This document shows, piece by piece, positions 57,601-61,907 of a DNA stretch of 64,000 nt. The first letter of the stretch is position 1, and each line of letters starts with the position of its first letter. Origin of the DNA: an uncultured Litoreibacter sp. (GTDB taxonomy: Bacteria; Pseudomonadota; Alphaproteobacteria; Rhodobacterales; Rhodobacteraceae); NCBI RefSeq assembly GCF_947501785.1, contig NZ_CANMXB010000001.1:868001-932000 (forward strand). Direction: 5' to 3'. The notes below the pieces were generated by a model. The model saw only the letters and a list, made by a program, of their open reading frames with translations, did no database searches and had not been told where the DNA came from. Made by a program: the position numbers and the translations under genes.

Positions 57601-58340
57601 GTGCCGGTCGAGGCGGTCTTTTCAATTGTGTAGCCCGGCGCCACCGTCCGAATTTCGTCGCGAGTCAGCCGTGGGCCGCGCTGGAAATCCCAGAAGTTGT
57701 CGTTCGGGTCTCGGTCGAACACCTGCGTGGTGGTCTCGCCGGTGTCCAACAGGCTGTCCAACAAAGCGGGGTTGGTGGAGTCAAACCAGCCGGTGTTGAA
57801 CACGTTGTTGCCAAACCCATTTTCAAATCCAAGTGATTGGGTCCCGCTGTTGTTGGTCCGTTCCGTGGTCCGCCCTGACCAATTGCCAACGTTGAACCCG
57901 TTGATCCGCAAGGTGATGTCGTTCTGGTCAAACCCGCCAACCTGCGTGTCACCATCATAGGCTGAGAAGCGAATATAGACCCGGGCAAGGTCGCCGCCAA
58001 AATAGTCCCGGCAGCTGCTAAACCCGCAATCCAGCGCAATCGGGTCATTGACGGTGAACGGGTTGCCTTCCAGCTCGTCGCGGTTGGCGCGATTGTTAAA
58101 GCCGCGAAACGCGTTTTCGGGGTCCGAGAACTGGTAGTAGATATTGCCATTCACGCCGACCATCACGATCACGACGCCGCCCGCCTCTGGGTAGTCATCG
58201 GGCAGCGTGATGGAGGTACCGGGAACGGTGGTCGTAAACGTGGTCGCATGGGCCGATGTCGGAGCCATCCCCGACGCCGCTGCGCAAATCGCAGCCGCCC
58301 CTACAAATCTGCTCCACACCGCTTCAAAGAGCTTTGTCAT
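45615..58340 (-). CDS. Giant secreted protein with 30 DUF11-like repeats
   Basis: From ATG 58340 (GGGGA ribosome site upstream) the product has 4241 residues. A signal peptide (MTKLFEAVWSRFVGAAAICA, ending SAHA) is followed by a 210-residue N-terminal beta domain, then 30 Ig-like repeats by my count, each near 115-130 residues, of the form xKTAxxxxxxVGDxxTYTYTVTNTGNVTLTxVxVTD. Most carry a Cys pair about 15 residues apart and the string VTQxDIDAGxVxNTA. Near the C-terminus come a thrombospondin-3-like Ca site (DNDRDGDGICNAEDFDP), one canonical DUF11 domain, an SdrD-B-like domain (GKVYDDRNQNGYQDQGEPG) and a basic helical end (RARLKIVEQLIREKWR). It is probably a long surface stalk or adhesin. 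An earlier in-frame start at 58439 is less likely because it would precede the signal peptide. Confidence 0.85.
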   Translation of the reverse strand: MTKLFEAVWSRFVGAAAICAAASGMAPTSAHATTFTTTVPGTSITLPDDYPEAGGVVIVMVGVNGNIYYQFSDPENAFRGFNNRANRDELEGNPFTVNDPIALDCGFSSCRDYFGGDLARVYIRFSAYDGDTQVGGFDQNDITLRINGFNVGNWSGRTTERTNNSGTQSLGFENGFGNNVFNTGWFDSTNPALLDSLLDTGETTTQVFDRDPNDNFWDFQRGPRLTRDEIRTVAPGYTIEKTASTGTYTDVGDTVLYTYQVANVGSVFIRNLEIEDDKIDEGSNPIVCNKTTIEPRPFGDLRGPDTATCTVTYSVTQDDIDAGSVTNTAVGQGDPDEGVLGAVSDDAVITGPTAAPSLNVVKTSVLDNGGPGFGAAGSTVPYVITATNDGNVTLTNVVLTDDLIPSFSCTIPELEPGESDSCNVDYTVQQSDVDAFATSGTQLVNTGRGRATAARGANPTGFGPGEFDVDQIPGQAAAPDFTIAKTALSGTYAAVGDTLQYNVEITNTGNVTFPQAPTVTDSLGVPVNCPAGTVAPNATIVCTVSYDVDQDDIDQGQVDNTVTADITVGGVASPTRTSDATVTATRTTGLTLVKRLAASSPTSYDDAGQTLSYEYVLTNTGNVTLNAPSVTDDRIATVTCAPSEILPDSSIICTGDYPTDQNDLNVGEVTNTASASATADVSGETVASTDQTLTVPAVQTPALSLAKSGAGPASFTVGATVTYTFTVTNSGNVDLTDPITITDDKIGTFVCLPGPLARGVTDTCTADYTLLVADVAAGAVTNVATASDGAVTSPDATATVSNAGTPAITVTKQALTNPIGPNDTSVRYRFFITNTGDTDIIESVSPITITDDKINSSPFICSGRQPSILAPGASYDCERNYNSISLEERNAGEVVNTVSGSFPFNTGTGTIQVTSPEYVETTPITADTSMIFTKTAPAQFTPGETLTYSFSVENNGSVTLTNVTVTDPLIPGLSCPITDLDPGQTQTCTGDYLVMQNDVDTGQIDNNASATGVTAQGTQTTDTDTATSTLDPASDISSLTVTKSADRAAFAVAGEIITYTIDVFNDGTKTLTNTVVTDILDPTYSCTIPTLLPGNNFDLCQFTYEVQQSDIDAGQIDNLASAANAAIPLPVDSLPVTVPGPTRTAALEIEKVARSGYTNVGDDVIFDIRVRNTGNVTLTGVSVEDASIFTPAETCAVGDIAPGFDQIVCSLTYTVDQDDLDRGFVDNSATATGTGADSTAINETATERADGPAANPMVKVEKTAAQPTFNSATDSFGFTFTVTNTGNVTLTNLEIVDLEGDTDGDGNPDETFRCFIDDLPPLPAANSTSTCTGGLPMQFTKNFSQADVDAGSYTNTATVTGESLVGATPVTDEDAETVTGPTQTLDLVIDKRDTFGTTFAAIGEEITYEYDVTNNSNITVFGAITVSDSVTSLSPAVDVPVSCPPTPVAGLAPGASLTCSASYTVTQQDLDNNLVTNSATASVSQRINGGSTPTTATSAPDSVTVNAAQSPTFTLSKAIKAGSATTYTNVGDQVTFEYTITNTGNITLTQPITVSDDQITGTTTCGPLPLAPMDSVTCELVWTAEQADINAGDITNVGTASSPEVPLNATDTFTTAALQEPGLAMVKTNTGGSFVFNPDPLDNSTDLTYDYVITNTGNTDIDTALISVTDSRTTVSCPPGGGILEPLRVNPTAQYVCTATYKVTFNDAQLGEVTNLATATDGTTDSPQVSETVPSGATPSLSVVKSAISGADFDELGDEVVYEFAVTNTTNGGGATFTEPVNIVDDKIGAEFLCFTPTPANPFNPGETETCQRSYFITQADLDAGEVVNEATSNTIFAPASPSPVTVVSAPATETIGGDTDPELTVTKSVTGGPAAPELGQTIQYTILTENTGNQTISQVMVSDPLIPTLTCTVDNGAGTQIPAPANVILAPDEILTCTGDYEITQGDVDNQEVVNTASAMGNDPQGNNVPASDENTFDAVVDADPVLVVTKRVTPEPGVGDPAFSGVDEVVTFIIEVRNDGNVTVDSISVADTITTTNPATPATCDVGTLAPGETFDSCEFSVVITQDEIDAGSFDNTGTATGTPRSGGSVEGTTTITVEGPDAEPAYAMSKIADVTSFDTVGDIINYTYTVGNTGNVTLFAQPVVTDDKIGTFNCGTVPPGGLAPLDTVQCVQPYAVTQNDVDAGFVTNIARVESTEVTTPAEATETVDANRTPSMTLVKTPSIAADAAVDDVITYTYTVTNTGNTRLFDVAVSDEQTSAAGTNALSIAGDTLATDAGEQNNSTDTSADGSWDVLGPGDVAEFTASYTVTQADVDAGNALTNDATVMATGPPGTTVDPETTSVTVLLEDQTPLLEAEKLVAGSTGTTAGSTVTFSITVRNAGNVTLDGPVLTDTLTRTDGTPLTITTGPDFDGTDIGEAGKLDVGEIWTYEATYILEQADIDAGGVANQVLAESAGPDGTPTQDQSGNGLPGGDDATTVFSVPAAPAISGEKTVTSTTVLVDELVTFEIDITNDGNVTLTGVNADDDTLTRADGTPLTLTSGPSFQSATEGSPSGTLIPGETATFVASYRLVQEDIDAGGISNTATVSGQPPLGAPISDVTDDGDDGDGNTEDDPTVLEIAPAPVLSVAKTLAAGEPGNFDTLDQEVAFDFTITNEGNVTLSGPFTVADALIEGQGNAVSCQAATLAPGDDLVCTGSYFVTQDDLDNGSFTNAATGRDEGTGTDSPEDTITVPALQNPSMSVEKVAEDVPPADFDEGLEVTYTYTVTNDGNITLEDPITIDDNLIASVTCDPLPAGGLLPTESLECEGTYTVTADDVALFTVTNLASSESGGVESPLTSETIPNDAEPSISVVKTAAAGSTFAEVGDPITYTFDVTNDGTQAFSAEVLIFDDKLPGGDTGLTCPLPAGDTTLSAGQTISCDFVYAVSQEDLDAGEVVNEAFAQTSFGDPASPTPVTSAPTTETVAADEQPNMSLTKTSAPNPAGAVGTTVTYTLVATNTGNQTLNTIAVTDERLPDLVCEAATLDRGEALTCTEDYIVTQEDIDAGEIVNTAGVTAQNPSGDPVGGPGSPITGTETTGVPAAAPAMTVSKTASPTTLGPVGSFVTYSFTVQNTGNTTLQNVTVDDVLDTGPACVIPRLAPDAVDNVSCSFMLEVTQAMVDAGEVENTVNVIATDLLGNPTDTSDTLVTDGPPRVPALEATKIATTTGQAVNEVVTYLLSVENTGNVTLQFPSITDTMRRNNNSPTALDAPFVLASGDTNGDNLLDVDETWVFEAQHTITQSDINAGGFTNTAEVTADGPPGTTPANDVSDNGDDGDGNTEDDPTVFEITSEPQITTVKAISGTPGDEAGESVTWTITARNTGNVDIAGVSVTDTLTRADGTVITPVPAAVNTSGTTDLDAGQEIVWTLTYVLQQEDIDAGGLSNSATVRGEAPNGDQVEDVSANDDPFDGNNEDDPTPLVIPAAPGLDVVKTLTTPGAFEGDVIAFSVTVENTGNVTLDGVTVADNMTRIGGGDLTVDSVRFESATGGSPEGTILVDETATYEVLYTLQLADVDAGGVSNSAVATGTTPLGATLSDTSRDDDPLDGNDVDDPTVAVIAPAPANTLTKTASELTFLFPTVYQVTFTITAENTGNITQSGYQIVDDLSDFEGSAEILREAPFGIAVRTSGFTGGGPNGAYDGDAVVETIAGDASLAPGEQGVVEIDVVFQVDAGTSVGENRAEVTSAELTTPTPSNSAIVPVVDTDGDGSPDGVEGCSPLADNDRDGDGICNAEDFDPTGYFYCEDDGRILPGGLISVTGPVGTQTGVGSSNNIRIVQDGSTGQFSFFVTRPGTYTLNATYPALGAQSTTRLSSGTIDVTSLLPANPASLGGSEVGNTNVLSDFSAGGNTFYTTFTFEPGDPLIINNNLPLENCQGIPDILATKQADRESAVFGETVNFTLTFTNNTSNVVANMNLVDLLPAGMLYTPNSAAVDAVPTEPTVDGLRLTWSGLTIAPTQTITVTLAARVVANGSYGELINRAFMTDAAGNQLSNTATAVVRIEPEHVFDCADIIGKVYDDRNQNGYQDQGEPGLPGVRLAMVNGYLITTDEYGRYHVPCAELPQDIGSNFTLKLDTRTLPTGYRVTTENPRVIRVTAGKFAKLNFGAALSNVVDVDLTAKAFAADGTPVAGLVRGVEQLVARIEVTPSVLRLSYIMQDDDTKLARARLKIVEQLIREKWRGGGRYKLNIERTIKRAAKGAGQ
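46210..57645 (-). repeat. Tandem DUF11-like repeat array
   Basis: Thirty diverged copies of a 350-390-bp coding unit occupy most of the giant gene; 29 are in direct tandem and the last is separated by the Ca-site region. Copies differ at many codons, so the array is old or diversified and not a recent expansion. Two subtypes are visible: one with a Cys pair, one without Cys but with an insert such as TRADGTPLTLTSGP and an acidic end such as DDGDDGDGNTEDDP. Confidence 0.85.
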
Positions 58341-58785
58341 TCTATCGGTCCCCGTGCACCCCCAGGTTTGTCCCGGGCGGTTCATTTTTTCCAATCGCGC
58401 GGCCTGCAAAAAATATGCGAATTCAAAAACTGGCCCCACATAAATTCGGGCAACTTAGGACGAGCGAAATGGCAACAAACTGTCGATCCGCCTGACGCTA
58501 ACGCACCACATGTTTGTTGTAAATTACGGTAAACCACCAGAAATAGGGGAATTCTCTACAAACTGCGCCACTTCCGCCGGATTGTTCACCGGCCAGTTCT
58601 ACCGTTGCTCCCAAATTTCCTATGTATTTTCCCTAGTTGCGCCTAACTCGCGGAAAGACGAAATTGACGCAAACGTCAGAAGAGAAAATCCACGGCCATT
58701 CTCTCTTTTGCAACAAATGGTTTTATCCTACCCCAGCGGTTCGCAGCCACCGGATCGCAACCTCAAAAACGGACGTTCAAACAAC
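58341..58785. other. 445-bp divergent gap
   Basis: This gap should hold the promoter of the giant-protein operon on the minus strand and that of the HD-hydrolase gene on the plus strand. It is much more AT-rich than the coding DNA around it. An inverted repeat TGACG-N4-CGTCA lies at 58665-58678. The reading frame of the HD gene is open through the gap (from 58510), but the extra residues look non-coding in composition. No gene is seen. Confidence 0.5.
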
Positions 58786-59370
58786 ATGACTGATTCTCGA
58801 CTCACGGCCCAATTTGCGTTTTTGACGGAAGCCGACCGCCTCAAATCCGTATTGCGCGGCACCACGCTCTGCGATGGGTCCCGGCGCGAAAATTCGGGCG
58901 AGCATTCATGGCACATAGCGCTCTATGCCATGATCCTTGCAGAGCACGCGACCCGACCGGTCCGCATTGACCGCGTCATCCAGATGTTGCTGATCCACGA
59001 CCTAGTCGAAATCGACGCGGGCGATAACCCGATCCATGGCGATCACGACCCGGTGGAACAAGACAGGGTCGAGCGCGTAGCAGCGGACCGCATCTTTGGC
59101 CTTCTGCCCCCAGATCAGCGCGACACGTTCCGAGCGCTATGGGACGAATTCGAAGCGGCCCAGACAGATGACGCGATCTTCGCCAAATCCGTTGACCGCG
59201 TACAGCCCGTGGTCGCCAATCTCGAAACCGGCGGCGGCACGTGGCCGGAATACAATGTCACGCCTGCACAATTGGAGGTGCGGGTTGGCGTCAAAGTCAA
59301 ACAAGGCGCCCCTGCCCTTTGGATGCATTTGAAAGGTCAAATCAGCGCTTGGTTTGCCGCGCGCCAATGA
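58786..59370 (+). CDS. HD-domain hydrolase (YfbR/5'-deoxynucleotidase-like)
   Basis: This 194-residue HD-superfamily phosphohydrolase carries H40 and H43 in GEHSWHIALYAMILAEHA and the HD pair H71-D72 in MLLIHDLVEIDAGD, with a further D in FAKSVDRVQPVVANL. This is the HD_3/YfbR-like pattern, whose members release phosphate from deoxynucleoside monophosphates. The start at ATG 58786 gives the normal family length; the longer frame from 58510 would add 92 residues of unusual composition. The exact substrate is not readable from the sequence. Confidence 0.85.
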   Translation: MTDSRLTAQFAFLTEADRLKSVLRGTTLCDGSRRENSGEHSWHIALYAMILAEHATRPVRIDRVIQMLLIHDLVEIDAGDNPIHGDHDPVEQDRVERVAADRIFGLLPPDQRDTFRALWDEFEAAQTDDAIFAKSVDRVQPVVANLETGGGTWPEYNVTPAQLEVRVGVKVKQGAPALWMHLKGQISAWFAARQ

Positions 59371-59390
59371 ATTGAGCCCGAGCGGGTTTG

Positions 59391-59432
59391 TATAGACAAA
59401 AGGAAGACGCAATATAGACGAAAGGAAGACGC
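59391..59432 (+). repeat. 22-bp-period direct repeat upstream of icd
   Basis: The 20-mer TATAGACAAAAGGAAGACGC at 59391-59410 recurs at 59413-59432 with one change (A to G), giving a 22-bp period, that is two turns of the helix. It lies 135-176 bp before the icd start and after the HD gene, a typical place for tandem activator or repressor sites. A -10-like TATACA occurs downstream at 59471. Confidence 0.7.
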
Positions 59433-59566
59433 GGGTTTTGGACATGTCGCGCTGTTAACTTTTCTTTTGGTATACATTCGCATACCGCCTTTCCATGCGG
59501 CTGCGCATGGTCTATCACGCGGCCAACGAATCCTCATTCAGCCAACCACATAAGGGAAACAGCCCC

Positions 59567-60775
59567 ATGTCCAAGATTAAGGTAGAGAACCCCGTCGTCG
59601 AACTCGATGGCGACGAGATGACCCGCATCATCTGGGATTTCATCAAAAAGAAACTCATCCTGCCTTACCTCGATGTGGACCTGCTCTACTACGACCTTGG
59701 CATGGAAGTCCGCGACGAAACAAACGATCAGATCACCATCGATGCTGCTGAAAAGATTAAGGAAATTGGCGTCGGCGTAAAATGTGCGACTATCACTCCG
59801 GATGAACAGCGCGTCGAAGAATTCGGCCTCAAACAGATGTGGCGCAGCCCAAACGGCACCATCCGCAACATCCTCGGCGGCGTCGTCTTCCGCGCCCCGA
59901 TCATCTGCGCCAATGTCCCCCGCCTGGTTCCCGGCTGGACCGACCCCATCGTCATCGGGCGCCACGCGTTTGGCGACCAATACAAAGCCACCGACTTCCT
60001 AATGCCCGGGCCAGGCAAGCTGACGATGAAATTTGTCGGCGAAGACGGACAAGTCATTGAAAAAGAAGTCTTTGACAGCCCCGCTGCCGGTGTCGCGATG
60101 GGCATGTACAACCTCGATCAGTCCATCATCGACTTCGCGCGGGCGTCGATGAACTACGGCCTGAACCTTGGCTGGCCTGTCTATCTTTCGACCAAAAACA
60201 CCATCCTCAAGGCCTATGACGGCCGCTTCAAAGACCTGTTCCAAAAGGTCTATGACGAGGAATTCGCGGAGAAATTCGAAGCCGCCGGCATCACATACGA
60301 GCACCGCCTGATCGACGACATGGTCGCCGCAGCGATGAAATGGTCCGGCAAATTTGTTTGGGCCTGTAAGAACTACGACGGCGACGTTCAATCCGATACG
60401 GTCGCGCAAGGCTTCGGCTCGCTTGGCCTGATGACCTCGCAACTGATGACGCCAGACGGAAAAGTGGTCGAGGCAGAGGCCGCCCACGGCACCGTGACGC
60501 GCCACTACCGCCAGCACCAGAAGGGCGAGGCAACCTCGACCAACTCCATCGCATCGATCTACGCATGGACCGGCGGCCTTAAGCACCGCGCCAAGCTGGA
60601 CAACAACGAACAGCTGATGAAGTTCGCGACAACATTGGAAACCGTTGTAGTAGACACGGTCGAAAGCGGCTCCATGACCAAAGACCTCGCGCTTCTGGTT
60701 GGGCCGGATCAGAAGTGGCTGACCACCGAAGGCTTCCTTGAGAAGATCGACGAGAACTTGAACAAGGCAATGTAA
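59567..60775 (+). CDS. icd: NADP-dependent isocitrate dehydrogenase
   Basis: This TCA-cycle enzyme decarboxylates isocitrate to 2-oxoglutarate with NADP+. The 402-residue protein is of the eukaryote-like homodimeric type found in alphaproteobacteria: [20 protein letters not shown] at the start, [19 protein letters not shown] in the substrate site and the IDH signature [20 protein letters not shown]. The start at ATG 59567 has AAGGGA upstream; a longer frame from 59495 adds 24 residues not seen in the family. It stands alone, ended by a strong terminator. Confidence 0.96.
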   Translation: MSKIKVENPVVELDGDEMTRIIWDFIKKKLILPYLDVDLLYYDLGMEVRDETNDQITIDAAEKIKEIGVGVKCATITPDEQRVEEFGLKQMWRSPNGTIRNILGGVVFRAPIICANVPRLVPGWTDPIVIGRHAFGDQYKATDFLMPGPGKLTMKFVGEDGQVIEKEVFDSPAAGVAMGMYNLDQSIIDFARASMNYGLNLGWPVYLSTKNTILKAYDGRFKDLFQKVYDEEFAEKFEAAGITYEHRLIDDMVAAAMKWSGKFVWACKNYDGDVQSDTVAQGFGSLGLMTSQLMTPDGKVVEAEAAHGTVTRHYRQHQKGEATSTNSIASIYAWTGGLKHRAKLDNNEQLMKFATTLETVVVDTVESGSMTKDLALLVGPDQKWLTTEGFLEKIDENLNKAM

Positions 60776-60796
60776 GCCACTCAAAAATTTGTAGAA

Positions 60797-60827
60797 AAGG
60801 CCAGCTGATATGCTGGCCTTTTTTTGT
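60797..60827 (+). terminator. Rho-independent terminator of icd
   Basis: A perfect 9-bp stem (AAGGCCAGC / GCTGGCCTT) with a 6-nt loop, preceded by A residues and followed by a T-run, lies 21 bp after the icd stop codon. Confidence 0.92.
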
Positions 60828-60886
60828 GACTCAGGGCGCTTTCCACAGGTCGGACCAAAGGCTAGTCTGACTAAAACGGAGCGCCC

Positions 60887-61222
60887 ATGCCCAAGCACTA
60901 CCTATTCCTGCTCTTTGCCGTCATCGCCGAAACCGTCGGCACATCCGCCCTGCAATCCAGTCAGCAATTCACGCGGCTCTGGCCATCTGTACTGGTGGTG
61001 GTGGCCTACGCGATCTCCTTCTATTTGTTGGCGCTTACCCTGAAATACATGCCCGTTGGCATCATGTACGCCATCTGGTCGGGGCTCGGCATCGTTCTGA
61101 TCGCGGGGATTGGGCTCATCTATTTTGGCCAAAAGCTGGATTTGCCCGCCTTTGTTGGCCTAACGCTGATCATCGCCGGCATCGTCGTGATCCACCTCTT
61201 TTCAAAGAGCGCCGCGCATTGA
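60887..61222 (+). CDS. Small multidrug resistance (SMR) efflux protein
   Basis: This 111-residue inner-membrane protein belongs to the EmrE/SugE family of dimeric proton antiporters for cationic compounds. It has four hydrophobic helices, the membrane-embedded Glu (E15 in FAVIAETVGTSAL, equivalent to EmrE E14), and the YAIWSGLGIVLIAGIG block with conserved Tyr and Trp of helix 3. It is closer to the EmrE than to the guanidinium-exporter branch by the AET and WSGLG pattern, though the exact substrate is not certain. Its stop overlaps the next start (TTGA). Confidence 0.92.
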   Translation: MPKHYLFLLFAVIAETVGTSALQSSQQFTRLWPSVLVVVAYAISFYLLALTLKYMPVGIMYAIWSGLGIVLIAGIGLIYFGQKLDLPAFVGLTLIIAGIVVIHLFSKSAAH

Positions 61223-61812
61223 GTGTTTCTGCAATATTGCTCGCGGCCGGTGCGTCCAGACGTATGCGCGGCGCGGATAAGCTCACAGAACACGTCAGAG
61301 GGGTACCATTGCTGCGGGACCGGGCATTGATGCTGCTTGGCAGCGGCATAAGCCAGTTGGTGGTCGTCTTGCCGCCTGACAAAATTGACCGTGCCGATGT
61401 GATCCGGGATGTTAAATGTAGCCGAGTCATCAACGCGGATGCCGCCAGCGGGATGGCCTCTTCGATCAAGTGCGGAGTGTCGGAGCTATCTCCGACGACA
61501 AACGCGGCCATGATCTTGCCCGCTGACATGCCTGACCTGACCAGCGCAGACATAGACGCGCTCCTTGCTGCACATGTCATGACGCCCGACCGCATCATTC
61601 GCGCGACGAGCAGCGACGGCGTGGCCGGTAGCCCGGTTGTCTTTCCACGCGCCCTTTTCCCAAAGCTTCAGGCCCTTGAAGGCGATGAAAGCGGCCGCAC
61701 CATTCTGGGCCAAAATCACGAAATGATTGATCTGGTCCCCCTACCCAGCACCCACGCAACATTGGATTTGGATACACCAGAAGCCTGGGCCACTTGGCGC
61801 GATAAGTCCTGA
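61219..61812 (+). CDS. MobA-like nucleotidyltransferase (molybdenum-cofactor type)
   Basis: This 197-residue protein is of the MocA/MobA NTP-transferase group, which attaches CMP or GMP to molybdopterin. It has the nucleotide-binding LAAGASRRMRGADKL near the N-terminus, MILPADMPDLTSADI with the metal-binding DMP, and GSPVVFPRALFPKLQALEGDESGR. Translation begins at a TTG (61219) overlapping the SMR stop as TTGA; there is no in-frame ATG before the motif. No other molybdenum genes are in the window, so the role in Mo-cofactor maturation is from family only. Confidence 0.8.
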   Translation: MSVSAILLAAGASRRMRGADKLTEHVRGVPLLRDRALMLLGSGISQLVVVLPPDKIDRADVIRDVKCSRVINADAASGMASSIKCGVSELSPTTNAAMILPADMPDLTSADIDALLAAHVMTPDRIIRATSSDGVAGSPVVFPRALFPKLQALEGDESGRTILGQNHEMIDLVPLPSTHATLDLDTPEAWATWRDKS

Positions 61813-61816
61813 AACG

Positions 61817-61843
61817 AAAAAGGCTGTCCCCGGAGGAACAGCC
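61817..61843 (-). terminator. Terminator of the minus-strand RTX/Hint gene
   Basis: Read on the minus strand, a 6-bp stem (GGCTGT / ACAGCC) with a 10-nt loop is followed by five T residues. It lies 65 bp past the stop of the Hint gene and 5 bp past the stop of the convergent MobA-like gene. Confidence 0.7.
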
Positions 61844-61864
61844 AAAACTCGTTACCCTTCTCTG

Positions 61865-61894
61865 TTCGGGCGGCTCCCGAAGGCGCCGCCCGAA
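61865..61894. other. GC-rich stem-loop between convergent genes
   Basis: A perfect 10-bp stem (TTCGGGCGGC / GCCGCCCGAA) with a 10-nt loop lies between the stop of the Hint gene and its T-run terminator. No T-run follows directly on either strand. It may help 3'-end protection. Confidence 0.55.
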
Positions 61895-61907
61895 GAGCTG
61901 CATATTT

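Noticed and set aside
46210-57645. CRISPR-like or satellite DNA impression from the repeated units
   Set aside because: The units are long, in frame and diverged, and code for a continuous protein.
58510-58785. N-terminal extension of the HD hydrolase
   Set aside because: AT-rich, no ribosome site, and residues unlike the family; ATG 58786 gives the standard start.
59495-59566. N-terminal extension of isocitrate dehydrogenase
   Set aside because: The family starts at MSKIKVENP; the extension covers the likely leader and promoter.
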